Notes: generated by a model not told the origin, from the letters alone. Counted from the first letter of the stretch, positions 1 through 8,306 are shown. The stretch is DNA of 20,414 nucleotides from CAZTYW01 sp964617695 (GCA_964617695.1 CAZTYW010000034.1:1-20414); one strand, 5' to 3'. Numbers and translations are program-made.

Positions 1-1472
1 TGCCAGCGCTTCGCTGCTTCGGCATCCTGCAGATCACATTCCTCAAGGGCGGCATAATCCTGCAGGGGTGTGGCGTGGGCGGAGGCAGCCTCGGCTACTG
101 CAACGTACTGGAAGTCCCCGACGATGCCCTTTTCGAGAACCCTTCATGGCGGGACCTGGCTGACTGGAAAAGCATACTGATCCCGCATTATGAAACGGCA
201 CGCCGCATGCTCGGTGTGGCCCAGAACCCGCAGTTGTCGGCAGCAGACAACGTGCTCAGAGAAATTGCCGAGGAGATGGGGCAGGCCCATACGTTCAGGC
301 CAACCTACGTGGGGGTCTACTTCGGGCCTGAGGGACAGGAGGTGCCCGATCCCTATTTCGACGGCGAGGGCCCACCCCGGCGGGGGTGCACCTACTGCGG
401 CGGCTGCATAGTCGGCTGCCGTTACAACTCCAAGAACAGCCTGGACAAGAACTACCTCTACTTTGCTGAGAAGTGGGGGGCAGAAATCCGCCCTGAAACC
501 GAAGTAGTTGACGTATGTCCTTTGCCACCCGGGCAGGCCGACGAAGCCCGCTATGAGCTACGCTATCGCCGGTCCACTGCGTGGCTCGTCAGGCCAACCC
601 ATACAGTCCGGGCCCGGAACGTGGTGCTTTCAGCCGGCGTGCTGGGAACCATGAAACTGCTGCTGCGGTGCCGAGACGTGACCGGCTCGCTCTCCGGCAT
701 CTCTCCCCGCCTGGGCGAAATGGTCCGCACCAACAGCGAGGCCCTGGTGGGCGCAATCAACCGCACCAGAAACGTTGACTATTCCAAGGGCATCTCCATC
801 TCATCCATATTCCGCGGAGACGAAGTCACCAGCATCGAGCCGGTGCGGCACCCCGACGGCTCGGGGCTCATGGTTCTGCTGGTCGGTCCGTTGACTGAAA
901 GCGCTGACAGAGTCTGGCGACGTATCGCCAACCTGGTCTGCGACGCTCTGCGCCACCCGCTGGATTTCGTCAGGAGCCGCAATCCTTTCGGATGGGCCTA
1001 CCGCACCACGATTTTCCTCGTCATGCAGACTGTCGACAACCGCTTGCGGCTGCGCCTGGGGCGCAGTGTGCTCACTCTTTTTCGCCGCGGCCTGGTTTCC
1101 GAACCCGACCCTGAACACACCGTCCCGCACCGTATCGACATGGCGCACCGGATAACGCGGGACTTTGCGGCGAAGACCAACGGCGTTGCCGGCGCATCGA
1201 TCAGCGAGAGCTTGCTCAACGTGGAGACCTCGGCACATATTCTGGGCGGCTGCCCGTTCGGGCGTGACGCATCGGAGGGGGTGGTTGGCCTGGACTGCCA
1301 GGTGCACAACTACCCGGGCTTGTACGTAGTGGACGGGTCCATCGTACCCGCCAACCCGGGTGTCAATCCCAGCCTGACTATCGCAGCACTGGCAGAGTAT
1401 GCTATGAGCGTCGTACCGCAGAAGGCTCATTTCGCAGAACAGGCCGCCGGCGGTGCGCCGTCGCCAGGTTGA
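1..1472 (+). CDS. GMC-family FAD oxidoreductase (cholesterol-oxidase-like), 5' end cut by window
   Basis: This is a flavin-dependent alcohol or sterol oxidoreductase of the glucose-methanol-choline family; the substrate is unknown. The frame is open to the window edge (codons begin at base 3), so the N-terminal Rossmann FAD motif lies outside. The glycine-rich stretch GCGVGGGSLGY sits at about 63-95. The C-terminal GMC core is clear: HILGGCPFG near 1234-1260, then VVDGSIVPANPGVNPSLT, the usual region of the active-site His/Asn and FAD contacts. A cysteine cluster C-x2-C-x2-C-x3-C is encoded at 387-419 (CTYCGGCIVGC), resembling Fe-S ligands, so electrons may go to a carrier rather than oxygen (inference). 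The GTG at 75 is an internal codon, not the start. The gene lies upstream of aldehyde oxidoreductase and acyl-CoA ligase genes, which suits a first oxidation step. Family is secure, substrate is not. Confidence 0.9.
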   Translation, partial: PALRCFGILQITFLKGGIILQGCGVGGGSLGYCNVLEVPDDALFENPSWRDLADWKSILIPHYETARRMLGVAQNPQLSAADNVLREIAEEMGQAHTFRPTYVGVYFGPEGQEVPDPYFDGEGPPRRGCTYCGGCIVGCRYNSKNSLDKNYLYFAEKWGAEIRPETEVVDVCPLPPGQADEARYELRYRRSTAWLVRPTHTVRARNVVLSAGVLGTMKLLLRCRDVTGSLSGISPRLGEMVRTNSEALVGAINRTRNVDYSKGISISSIFRGDEVTSIEPVRHPDGSGLMVLLVGPLTESADRVWRRIANLVCDALRHPLDFVRSRNPFGWAYRTTIFLVMQTVDNRLRLRLGRSVLTLFRRGLVSEPDPEHTVPHRIDMAHRITRDFAAKTNGVAGASISESLLNVETSAHILGGCPFGRDASEGVVGLDCQVHNYPGLYVVDGSIVPANPGVNPSLTIAALAEYAMSVVPQKAHFAEQAAGGAPSPG

Positions 1473-1515
1473 ACGAACAACTCTGACTTCAGGGGGCCTA
1501 TGGATACCGTTTCAG

Positions 1516-1548
1516 CTCGGCGGGCGTGCTGGTTTTCTTCCCGCCGGG
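1516..1548 (+). terminator. GC-rich hairpin between the GMC oxidase and AOR genes (possible terminator or attenuator)
   Basis: CGGCGGG at 1518-1524 pairs with CCCGCCG at 1540-1546. One wobble pair and one further C-G pair extend the stem to nine base pairs around a 15-nt loop. The T-rich part (ggttttctt) is in the loop and not after the stem, so it is not a canonical intrinsic terminator. It may reduce read-through or mark a processing site. The rest of the 1473-1639 gap shows no clear promoter. Confidence 0.3.
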
Positions 1549-1639
1549 ACTCCTCCCAACCAGGCCTGACCGCCTGTTGTTGAGCAACCGGAGAGATTCT
1601 GCAACGATAGTTGGTGTATAGACCCTGAAGGAGGCTGAC

Positions 1640-3508
1640 ATGTATGGGTCACACGGCGAAATCCTGAGGGTTAATCTGTCCGAGGGCCGGGTATCACCGG
1701 AGGAAATACCTCAAAGCCTGTTTGACAAGTACCTGGCCGGTGCTGGTATGGCCACCCACTACCTGTATCACGAGGTGCCGAGAGGGGCAGACCCGCTGGG
1801 CCCCGAGAACGAACTCATAGCCATGACCGGCTCTCTGACAGGTACTACTGCCCCCAGCACGGGCAGGTTCACCTGGGTGTTCAAGTCGCCCCTCACCAAT
1901 ATCTGGGCGCAGTCCAACGCTGCCGGCTTCTGGGGGGTGGACTTCAAGAAGACGGGCTTTGATGGAATCATCTTCGAAGGCGCCTCTCCGAGACCCGTCT
2001 ATCTTGCCATCGACGAGGGCAAAGCAGAACTCAGGGATGCCAGGCACCTCTGGGGCAAGAGCGTTTCCGAGACCACAAGGCTGATCAAGGAAGAGCTGGG
2101 CGAGAAATTCGAGGTTGTCTGTATCGGAATCGCCGGTGAGAACCAGGTCAGGTACGCCAGCATTATGAACGACCTGCACCGGGCAGCGGGCAGATGCGGT
2201 GGTGGAGCCGTTATGGGCTCAAAGCGACTGAAGGCTGTTGCCGTGCGCGGTCGAAAGCCGGTCAAGCTGGCAGAGCCGGCCGCCTTCTCCGGCGCCGCAA
2301 AGAAACAATTCGAATTGATTGACCAGTCCATGGTGAAGGTGGCACTGGAGTCATTCGGCACCAATGCCGTCATCGACATGGTCAGCGCAAAAGGCGGGTT
2401 CCCCACCAGAAATTGGCAGAGCGGTGTGTTTCCACAGCTTGACGAGATCAATGCACAGGCCCTCAGCGAGAAAGTCCTGGTGGAGCCTAAGGGCTGCTTT
2501 GCCTGTCCGCTCAGGTGCGCCAGGGTGACCGAGATCAGAAAGGGAAGATTCATGGGCCGGAGAGGGGAGGGGCCAGAGTACGAGACCGTCGGGACCTTCG
2601 GCGGCCAGTGCTGCATTGATGACATGGAGACAATCACCATGGTTCATTACCTGTGCGATGACTACGGGCTGGACACTATATCCGCCGGGGCAACGGTAGC
2701 TTTCGCCATGGAATGTTACGAAAAGGGCATATTGACCAAAGCCGAGACAGACGGACTGGAGGTCGAGTTCGGCAACGCCGAGGTGGCGGCAGAGCTGGTA
2801 CACAAGATAGCCAGGCGGGACGGTTTCGGCGATTTCCTGGCCGAGGGGACCAGGCGGATGTCACAGAAGCTCGGTCGGGGCACTGAGAGGTTTGCCATGC
2901 ACGTCAAGGGTCTGGAGCTTCCCGCCTATGACTCCAGAGCCGTCCAGATAACCGGGCTGGCCTATGCCGTGGCAAACAGGGGCGGCGACCATATCACCGC
3001 CTACATACAGGGCCCGACGTTCCTCGATATCCCCTTCCTGGTCATCCCAGACAGCAAGATCAAGGACACGTTTGTGGCCGACCCAGACGAGGTGCACGTC
3101 CTGGTGGACCTGGAGAATGTGCTCACCGCGCTTGACACGCTTGGCGCCTGCAAGTTCATGGGACTCTGCGTCGCTTCAGACGAGTGGGTCAAGCTGGTCC
3201 AGCACTGCCTGGGCAGAGAGTTCACCTACGATGATTTGGTGAGGGTTGGAGAGAGGGCCTGCAACCTGGCCAGGGTCTTCAACGTGAGGGAGGGAGTGAG
3301 CAGAGCCGATGACACGCTACCTCCTCGGCTGCTTGAGGAACCCTTGCCCGATGGCCCAGCCAAAGGAAAGGTGAATGAGAATCTACCCGCAATGCTGGAC
3401 AAGTACTATGAACTCAGAGGTTGGGACAAGGCTACCGGCAAGCCTACCCCCGAGAAGCTGAAAGAGCTTGGCCTGGAAGGCTGCATCCCCGACATCTGGG
3501 GGCAGTAG
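1640..3508 (+). CDS. aor: Aldehyde:ferredoxin oxidoreductase (tungsten/molybdenum bis-pterin, AOR family)
   Basis: The enzyme oxidises an aldehyde to the carboxylic acid with ferredoxin, or runs in reverse, in the anaerobic cytoplasm. The 622-aa length matches the family (about 600). The N-terminal AOR domain covers roughly residues 1-205, with the typical TGTTAPSTGRF and GGGAVMGSKRLKAVAV segments that bind the pterin cofactor. The helical C-terminal domains follow. The [4Fe-4S] ligands are visible as C286-x2-C289-x3-C293 (CFACPLRC) and a late cysteine, C504, in LGACKFMG, spaced as in characterised AORs. The ATG has a GGAGG Shine-Dalgarno about 5 nt upstream. The acyl-CoA ligase begins 12 bases after the stop, so the product acid may be activated directly. 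No MoaD/ThiS-like partner gene or separate ferredoxin subunit is adjacent. The substrate cannot be told from sequence. Confidence 0.95.
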   Translation: MYGSHGEILRVNLSEGRVSPEEIPQSLFDKYLAGAGMATHYLYHEVPRGADPLGPENELIAMTGSLTGTTAPSTGRFTWVFKSPLTNIWAQSNAAGFWGVDFKKTGFDGIIFEGASPRPVYLAIDEGKAELRDARHLWGKSVSETTRLIKEELGEKFEVVCIGIAGENQVRYASIMNDLHRAAGRCGGGAVMGSKRLKAVAVRGRKPVKLAEPAAFSGAAKKQFELIDQSMVKVALESFGTNAVIDMVSAKGGFPTRNWQSGVFPQLDEINAQALSEKVLVEPKGCFACPLRCARVTEIRKGRFMGRRGEGPEYETVGTFGGQCCIDDMETITMVHYLCDDYGLDTISAGATVAFAMECYEKGILTKAETDGLEVEFGNAEVAAELVHKIARRDGFGDFLAEGTRRMSQKLGRGTERFAMHVKGLELPAYDSRAVQITGLAYAVANRGGDHITAYIQGPTFLDIPFLVIPDSKIKDTFVADPDEVHVLVDLENVLTALDTLGACKFMGLCVASDEWVKLVQHCLGREFTYDDLVRVGERACNLARVFNVREGVSRADDTLPPRLLEEPLPDGPAKGKVNENLPAMLDKYYELRGWDKATGKPTPEKLKELGLEGCIPDIWGQ

Positions 3509-3520
3509 AGAGGACAGCCA

Positions 3521-5215
3521 ATGGGAGAAAAAGTCAGGGGAAGCGACAAGCCGTGGCTCGACCACTATAAGTTTGGGCCGTACCGGCTCAAAAAGACGCT
3601 CGAGCCATACCCCAGGACCCCGATGTACACCTTCCTGGACGAGTCGGCAGACAAATATCCGGGCCAGGTGGCCGTCGAGTACATGGGAAACAGGATAAAG
3701 TACAGCGAACTGAGGGATTACGTAGACAGGTTGGCCAATGCCTTTGCACAACTGGGGGTGAGAAAGGACGACAAGGTGGCGGCAGTCCTGCCCAATTGCC
3801 CGCAGTTCATCATGACGGACTTTGCCGTTTCCAAAGCCGGGGGCGTCCTGGTCCCCTGCAGCATGCTTCACACGGCTTCTGACCTGGAATACGAGATAGG
3901 TGAATCAGGTGCAGACACCGTCGTCTGCTCGGAAGAAGCGTTTGAACGGGTAAATGCCACAAAAGCCAGGACAAGGCTCAGGAACATAGTGGTCACCTCG
4001 CCCAGGGACTACTCTGCAGACGCGCCCGAGCCGGGGGAGGTGCCGGGCGCCCACCAGTTCAAGGACGTGGTGGCAGGCCACGAACCAAGCCCTCCACAGG
4101 TCGAGATCGATCCCGCGGACGACCTGGCCTATCTTGCCTTCACCGGCGGTGCCACGGGTTTGCCGAAAGGTGTGATGACGACCCATTACAACAGGGCCTG
4201 TAACGTCAGGCAGACCGCGTGGGCACTCGAACCTCTATGGCCCGGCATAAAGGGGAAAGCTGCCGCTGAAATACTCATCCCCCTGTTCCACGCGTACGGG
4301 CATCTCGGCATGCAAGTCGCCGTAGCCCTGGGGCTGCGCATTCTGCTTGTCTCCGACCCCAGGAATATCCGTCAGGCGATAAAGCTTATGCAGGAGCACC
4401 GCCCCCTGCTGATCTTTGTCGTTCCTACCCAACTGATGAGGATGGCCAGGAGACAGATCGGCAGACTGCCAGTTATGTTCATGTCCGGCGCAGCGCCGCT
4501 GCCAGAGGAGGTCTTCGACGCTATCAAGAGAGACATCCAGATGCCGGTGACGGAAGGCTACGGCTTGACCGAGTGTGGCCCGGTGACACATGCAAACCTG
4601 TCGTGTTTCTCCAAGATCACCGGCTTTGTCACCAAGGAGATACTGGGGATTGGGGTGCCTCTACCCGATACAGAGGTCATGATCGTGGACCTGGACACAG
4701 GAGAGGAACTGGGTGCGGGCGAAAGTGGTGAAATACTGCTCCGTGGCCCCCAGACGATGAAAGGTTACTGGCCCGTGCCTGGCAGCGGCCTGGACGAGGG
4801 CTGGCTGCATACAGGCGACATCGGACGGATGCGTGAGAACGGGTATTTTGTTCTGGAAGACCGAATCAAAGACATGGCCAACGTAGCCGGCACCAAAGTC
4901 TACACAACCGAAGTTGACGAAGTCCTGTTCAAGTATCCGGGTGTGGCTATGGCTGCGGCCGTGTCGATCCCCGATCCCAGGCACCCGGGAAACGAGATAG
5001 TTAAGGCTTTCATAATGCCCGATGACGAACACAAGGGCAGCCTCAGCGCAGATGAAATAATGGCCTACTGCAAGGAGGTGCTTCCTGCACCTGCCGTCCC
5101 CCGGTCCGTCGAATTCCGAGACGACATGCCGCTGACCACTACGGAGAAGATCTTCAAGAGGGCATTGAGAGAGGAAGAGATCGGCAAGATGAAGGAGCAA
5201 GGACTGTTGAGATAG
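3521..5215 (+). CDS. Acyl-CoA ligase (AMP-forming, ANL superfamily)
   Basis: The enzyme activates a carboxylic acid to its acyl-CoA via an acyl-adenylate. At 564 aa it is the usual size. The phosphate-binding loop is FTGGATGLPKG (F207-G217), with Ala where most members have Thr or Ser. The A5-type motif GYGLTECGP follows. GWLHTGDIG and the hinge region DRIKDMANVAGTKVY lead to the C-terminal lid. The probable catalytic lysine is K543 in TTTEKIFKR, where the usual Gly before Lys is Glu. The start is supported by GAGAGGA 6 nt upstream of the ATG. It is tightly linked to the upstream AOR gene (12-bp gap), which suggests it uses the AOR acid product. It differs clearly from the second ligase at 16478, so the two probably take different acids. 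Substrate class (fatty, aromatic or terpenoid acid) is undetermined. Confidence 0.9.
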   Translation: MGEKVRGSDKPWLDHYKFGPYRLKKTLEPYPRTPMYTFLDESADKYPGQVAVEYMGNRIKYSELRDYVDRLANAFAQLGVRKDDKVAAVLPNCPQFIMTDFAVSKAGGVLVPCSMLHTASDLEYEIGESGADTVVCSEEAFERVNATKARTRLRNIVVTSPRDYSADAPEPGEVPGAHQFKDVVAGHEPSPPQVEIDPADDLAYLAFTGGATGLPKGVMTTHYNRACNVRQTAWALEPLWPGIKGKAAAEILIPLFHAYGHLGMQVAVALGLRILLVSDPRNIRQAIKLMQEHRPLLIFVVPTQLMRMARRQIGRLPVMFMSGAAPLPEEVFDAIKRDIQMPVTEGYGLTECGPVTHANLSCFSKITGFVTKEILGIGVPLPDTEVMIVDLDTGEELGAGESGEILLRGPQTMKGYWPVPGSGLDEGWLHTGDIGRMRENGYFVLEDRIKDMANVAGTKVYTTEVDEVLFKYPGVAMAAAVSIPDPRHPGNEIVKAFIMPDDEHKGSLSADEIMAYCKEVLPAPAVPRSVEFRDDMPLTTTEKIFKRALREEEIGKMKEQGLLR

Positions 5216-5244
5216 CGTGAGCGTGAGACGGCACAATCTTTTGG

Positions 5245-5256
5245 GCAGGATCCTGC
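5245..5256. repeat. Perfect 12-bp palindrome in the ligase/SCP-2 gap
   Basis: GCAGGATCCTGC lies in the 96-bp gap between the acyl-CoA ligase stop and the SCP-2 gene. It has no loop and no T tract, so it is not a terminator. It could be a protein-binding site or a chance palindrome. Confidence 0.25.
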
Positions 5257-5311
5257 TTACGTGGCTGCATCCGTACACGGGCAACTCCAAACAAGAACGC
5301 AGGAGGGAAGA

Positions 5312-5806
5312 ATGATACCGTATGCAACACCCGAGTGGGTGGAGGCAATGGCGAAAAACTACAGAGACGACCCAGAGAATGCGAATACGACTTTCAAAGG
5401 CCTGAGCCTGTTCATCACTTTCCGCATCCTGGCAGACCCCAGGTTCGGTCTGGACGAGGACATCTGCTTCAGCACACACATTGACGACGGTGTATTGCGG
5501 GACGATAGCGCCCTAATAAGCAAGGACGATGCTGAACGGAAATCGGACTTCATCCTGAGCGCGACCCCCGACATATGGAAAACGGTCATAAAGAAGGAGG
5601 AGGGGTTCGTTTCAGCTTTCATGACAGGCAAGATAAAGCTGGACAAAGGCGATCCAGCGGAAGTTGTAGCCCTGGCTCCCAGGAGTCCAGCGGTAGTGGA
5701 GTGTTTCCACAACGTAGAAGCCGAGTGGCCGGACGAGATGTCACCGCAGAGGCTCGAACAGTACAAAGCTCAGGTGAGAGAATTCAGGAACAGACTGGGT
5801 GTGTAG
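5312..5806 (+). CDS. SCP-2 sterol-transfer-domain protein
   Basis: This 164-aa protein resembles the SCP-2/alkyl-sulfatase C-terminal fold, which holds lipids or acyl-CoAs in a hydrophobic tunnel. Evidence is the family-like layout: an amphipathic start, a strand such as ICFSTHIDDG, then ILSATPDIWKTVI followed by FVSAFMTGKIKLDKGDP, which corresponds to the conserved tGkikv-Gd segment. No signal peptide or membrane segment is seen, so it is probably cytoplasmic. The ATG at 5312 is chosen because AGGAGGGA lies directly upstream; a longer reading from 5261 lacks this support. It is the last gene of the aldehyde/acid module and may present a lipid substrate to the ligase or oxidoreductases (inference). 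The family call rests on pattern only, without an alignment. Confidence 0.7.
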   Translation: MIPYATPEWVEAMAKNYRDDPENANTTFKGLSLFITFRILADPRFGLDEDICFSTHIDDGVLRDDSALISKDDAERKSDFILSATPDIWKTVIKKEEGFVSAFMTGKIKLDKGDPAEVVALAPRSPAVVECFHNVEAEWPDEMSPQRLEQYKAQVREFRNRLGV

Positions 5807-5891
5807 CGGGCACGCAGCCGGTGTTTCGTGTCTGACCGTCACATCCCCAACTGATCGCTTCGGTTCCCAGGTGGTCAGGCTTGCCCACAAC

Positions 5892-5906
5892 CCTCGCCAG
5901 ACGAGG
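5892..5906. terminator. Short hairpin between convergent genes
   Basis: CCTCG at 5892-5896 pairs with CGAGG at 5902-5906 around a 5-nt loop, in the 123-bp gap between convergent genes. It has no T tract on either side, so it is at best a weak bidirectional transcription stop. Confidence 0.2.
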
Positions 5907-5929
5907 ACGTTGAAACCCTGAAGTAGGCG

Positions 5930-7423
5930 TCAGGCAATCGTGGTCGCGAACGGCCTCCTATCCCTCTTGCAGATTATCTGGATTGCGTTGCGGCCGGAAA
6001 GAGCAGCGTTGGCCACACCTCCAGTTGGCTCAACCCATTGCCCGGCCATGTAGAAGTTCTTCAGGTCGGGCAACGTCCTGACCTTGCGGAGATCATAGGT
6101 CTTCGTTGTGGGCAGCCAGCCTTCGTAGCTTCCACGCCAGTTGCCAGTGTAGCGCTCCCATGTGATAGGCGTAGCCACATCGCGCATTTCCACTTCACCT
6201 TTCAGTCCCGGGAACCGCCGGTCGAGGATGGCAACTACCCTGTCCGCGATGTGCTCCTTCTCCTCGTCGTAACGCTTGCGGTTCTCTCTCAACTCCTTCC
6301 AGTATTCGTACTCGGTAGGGACGGTCACCTTCAGCACCGTCTTGCCTGGGGGAGCAAAGGACTGGTCGAAGTTGTAGACCTTGAGGTTCAAGCGCCGGTG
6401 CTCCTTGCCGGCAATCGCCAGCGGCTTGTCGAGGTAACAGTTCGTAGAGTGGGGCAGTCCCTTGAAGGAGCGAGCCACACCCAGGGCTACCTGGATCAGA
6501 GGGGGAAAGACTGGGAGTTTCTCGTAGTAGCCCTCAATCGTCTCATTGACATACTTCCCATCCAGCATGTCAAATATGGTGGAGCGACCGTCTGCTGCCG
6601 AGATGACGGTGTTGCCAAGGTGCTGAGAACCGTCCGCCAGTTGTACACCGATTGCCTGGTCATTTTCCACGATTATAGTCGAGACCGGAGCACCGTACTG
6701 GACCCGGCCTCCGAGGTCAAGGTATCTCCGTTCAATAGCTCTGGCAAACCCCTGTGAACCACCTACAGGATAGCCGGCTACCTTTCGGTGCTGCCACGCC
6801 AGATCCATCATCAGGGTGATCATGGGAGCATCGGGATGATCGCCAAGGGTACGAAAGGCTTCGCGCACGAAGGGGCTGCGGAAGTCTGCTGCAAAGTCCT
6901 GGATCGAGACCTTCTTCCACTTCGACAGACCAAAAAGGGGCAGCATCCTGAGCATATTCGCAAGCTTGTCAATGAAGGTCATCAACTCGGGCGCCTTTTC
7001 CACCGGTGGCTCATACCGCATGCACGTGCGCACCCCTTTGGCGAACTTCTCGATAACATCGATATCCTCAGGGGCAATCTGTTTCATGTGCTGCTCCAGC
7101 CGGTTAATATCTGAATAGATGATAAGCGTTTCCCCACCCTCGCCCTCGACACGCCCGAGTTCGTCGTGGTTGACGACACGCATGTCACGCACCACACCCA
7201 ACTCCTCCCAGATACCGTACAGGCCGGTTCCCGGGGCGGAGCCCAGCAGTTTTTCCAAACAGCCGTCAACAGTGTAGCCGTCGCGTTGCCAAGAAGTGCA
7301 GACACCGCCGGGCCTGTCCTGCTTCTCGAAGATGGTGGTCCGGTAGCCAGTCATCTGCCCATAAACCCCAGCAGACAGTCCAGCGATTCCAGTACCAATT
7401 ATGACTATCGACTTTTCCAACAT
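5930..7423 (-). CDS. FAD-dependent phytoene-desaturase-like (CrtI family) oxidoreductase
   Basis: This 497-aa flavoprotein belongs to the broad CrtI/retinol-saturase group, whose members desaturate, saturate or isomerise isoprenoids and other hydrophobic substrates. The N-terminal dinucleotide fold is intact: IVIIGTGIAGLSAG (GxGxxG) with an acidic residue ending the second strand (TIFEK), then DRPGG. The C-terminal FAD motif reads FYMAGQWVEPTGGVANAALSG, as in CrtI proteins. The ATG is preceded by the strong Shine-Dalgarno AAAGGAGGGA. No carotenoid genes (phytoene or geranylgeranyl synthases) are nearby, so a carotenoid role is not supported. The adjacent SCP-2 and GMC genes hint at lipid or isoprenoid metabolism. 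It is transcribed alone, convergent to the SCP-2 gene and divergent from the endonuclease III-like gene. Confidence 0.85.
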   Translation of the reverse strand: MLEKSIVIIGTGIAGLSAGVYGQMTGYRTTIFEKQDRPGGVCTSWQRDGYTVDGCLEKLLGSAPGTGLYGIWEELGVVRDMRVVNHDELGRVEGEGGETLIIYSDINRLEQHMKQIAPEDIDVIEKFAKGVRTCMRYEPPVEKAPELMTFIDKLANMLRMLPLFGLSKWKKVSIQDFAADFRSPFVREAFRTLGDHPDAPMITLMMDLAWQHRKVAGYPVGGSQGFARAIERRYLDLGGRVQYGAPVSTIIVENDQAIGVQLADGSQHLGNTVISAADGRSTIFDMLDGKYVNETIEGYYEKLPVFPPLIQVALGVARSFKGLPHSTNCYLDKPLAIAGKEHRRLNLKVYNFDQSFAPPGKTVLKVTVPTEYEYWKELRENRKRYDEEKEHIADRVVAILDRRFPGLKGEVEMRDVATPITWERYTGNWRGSYEGWLPTTKTYDLRKVRTLPDLKNFYMAGQWVEPTGGVANAALSGRNAIQIICKRDRRPFATTIA

Positions 7424-7502
7424 TCCCTCCTTTGAACAAAGTCATCCCGGCAAACGGGCATTGCTCTTCTCAATTGACAGCACTAAGCGCCGATTCTGGG
7501 AC

Positions 7503-7530
7503 AGTTTACTACACTTTCCAAAGTTGTCAA
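7503..7530 (-). promoter_or_regulatory. Predicted sigma-70-type promoter of the CrtI-like gene
   Basis: On the minus strand a perfect -35 TTGACA (7530-7525) is followed after 16 bases by TAAACT (7508-7503). Transcription would begin near 7496, giving a leader of about 73 nt. That leader contains the CCCG/CGGG mini-hairpin near 7447-7459 and the strong ribosome-binding site. Confidence 0.55.
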
Positions 7531-7630
7531 GGTTTGCCGCTATATGTCGTGGCGTGGAAATGCAGCCGGAGTGGATCAAGGCTACCTGACCTGGGATGCC
7601 GCCTTGTCGGCCAACAACCGGTTGCCCCTA

Positions 7631-7639
7631 TGCTAGAAT
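7631..7639 (+). promoter_or_regulatory. Predicted extended -10 promoter of the endonuclease III-like gene
   Basis: TGC-TAGAAT at 7631-7639 is an extended -10 element, about 44 bases before the ATG at 7683. No good -35 lies at the standard distance. The remainder of the 7424-7682 divergent region shows nothing else recognisable. Confidence 0.4.
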
Positions 7640-7682
7640 GAGGCGCCAGGGTTTTCGGACGGAGCAGAGTCGGAGCGCAAGC

Positions 7683-8306
7683 ATGAAACTCAGAGAAACG
7701 GTCTCCAGGCTGCCAACCTACACCCAGGAGTTGGGACTGGACTTGAGGAAGGCGGAGGACAGATTCAGGTGGTTTCTGGCCTCAATCCTGTTTGCAAAGA
7801 GGATCTCCGCCAGGGTAGCCAAAAGGACTTACAGAGAGTTTGAGAAAGAGGGGATCATCACGCCCGAAGCCATACTGGGGGCTGGCTGGGACAAGCTGGT
7901 GGAGGTACTGGACTGCGGGGGCTACGTACGGTACGACTTCTCGACCGCGTCAAACCTGCTCCAGATAGCGGCCACTTTGAAGGAGAGATACGGCTCGCTG
8001 GAGAACTTGCATGCCAGAGCAACAGACAGCAGGGACCTGGAGAAGAGGTTGCTTGAATTCAAGGGCGTGGGTCCAACCACGGTGAACATCTTTCTCAGGG
8101 AGCTACGGGGAGTTTGGGACAAAGCCAGACCGCAACCCTCCCTTCTTGCCAGGGAGGCTGCTTCCAGGCTGGGACTGGCAGACGAGGAACTGGAACTTCC
8201 CAACCTGGAGTCTTCCCTGGTCAAACTCAGCCTGGAATTCTGCAAGGCCAGGAAGTGCTCTGTGTGCCCCGTCAAGGCAGAATGCCGGCAATTAGCCGAC
8301 ATTTGA
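7683..8306 (+). CDS. Endonuclease III-family HhH-GPD protein with C-terminal Fe-S cluster motif
   Basis: This 207-aa protein has the helix-hairpin-helix DNA glycosylase fold. The hairpin reads FKGVGPTTVNIFLRELRG (G128-V129-G130), followed by a helix ending ASRLGL. The C-terminus carries C187-x4-C192-x2-C195-x5-C201, resembling the [4Fe-4S] loop of Nth/MutY, whose first spacing is normally x6. At the catalytic Lys position of endonuclease III (GVGRKTA) this protein has Thr132. The usual VDTHV segment with the catalytic Asp is replaced by a sequence reading PQPSLLAREA. It may therefore be a glycosylase of different specificity or a non-catalytic DNA-binding relative. The ATG at 7683 fits the domain start; upstream in-frame starts add unrelated sequence. 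It is convergent with the DUF72 gene, 25 bases between stops. Confidence 0.8.
   Translation: MKLRETVSRLPTYTQELGLDLRKAEDRFRWFLASILFAKRISARVAKRTYREFEKEGIITPEAILGAGWDKLVEVLDCGGYVRYDFSTASNLLQIAATLKERYGSLENLHARATDSRDLEKRLLEFKGVGPTTVNIFLRELRGVWDKARPQPSLLAREAASRLGLADEELELPNLESSLVKLSLEFCKARKCSVCPVKAECRQLADI

Noticed and set aside
801..1430. Long minus-strand open frame (209 codons) inside the GMC gene
   Set aside because: It is a shadow of a clearly coding plus-strand gene and its translation resembles no family I recognise.
4661..5479. 272-codon minus-strand open frame opposite the acyl-CoA ligase and SCP-2 genes
   Set aside because: It overlaps two supported plus-strand genes, crosses their intergenic gap, and has no ribosome-binding site or recognisable domain.
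6038..6757. 239-codon plus-strand open frame within the CrtI-like gene
   Set aside because: It is antisense to a well-supported flavoprotein and shows no recognisable protein features.
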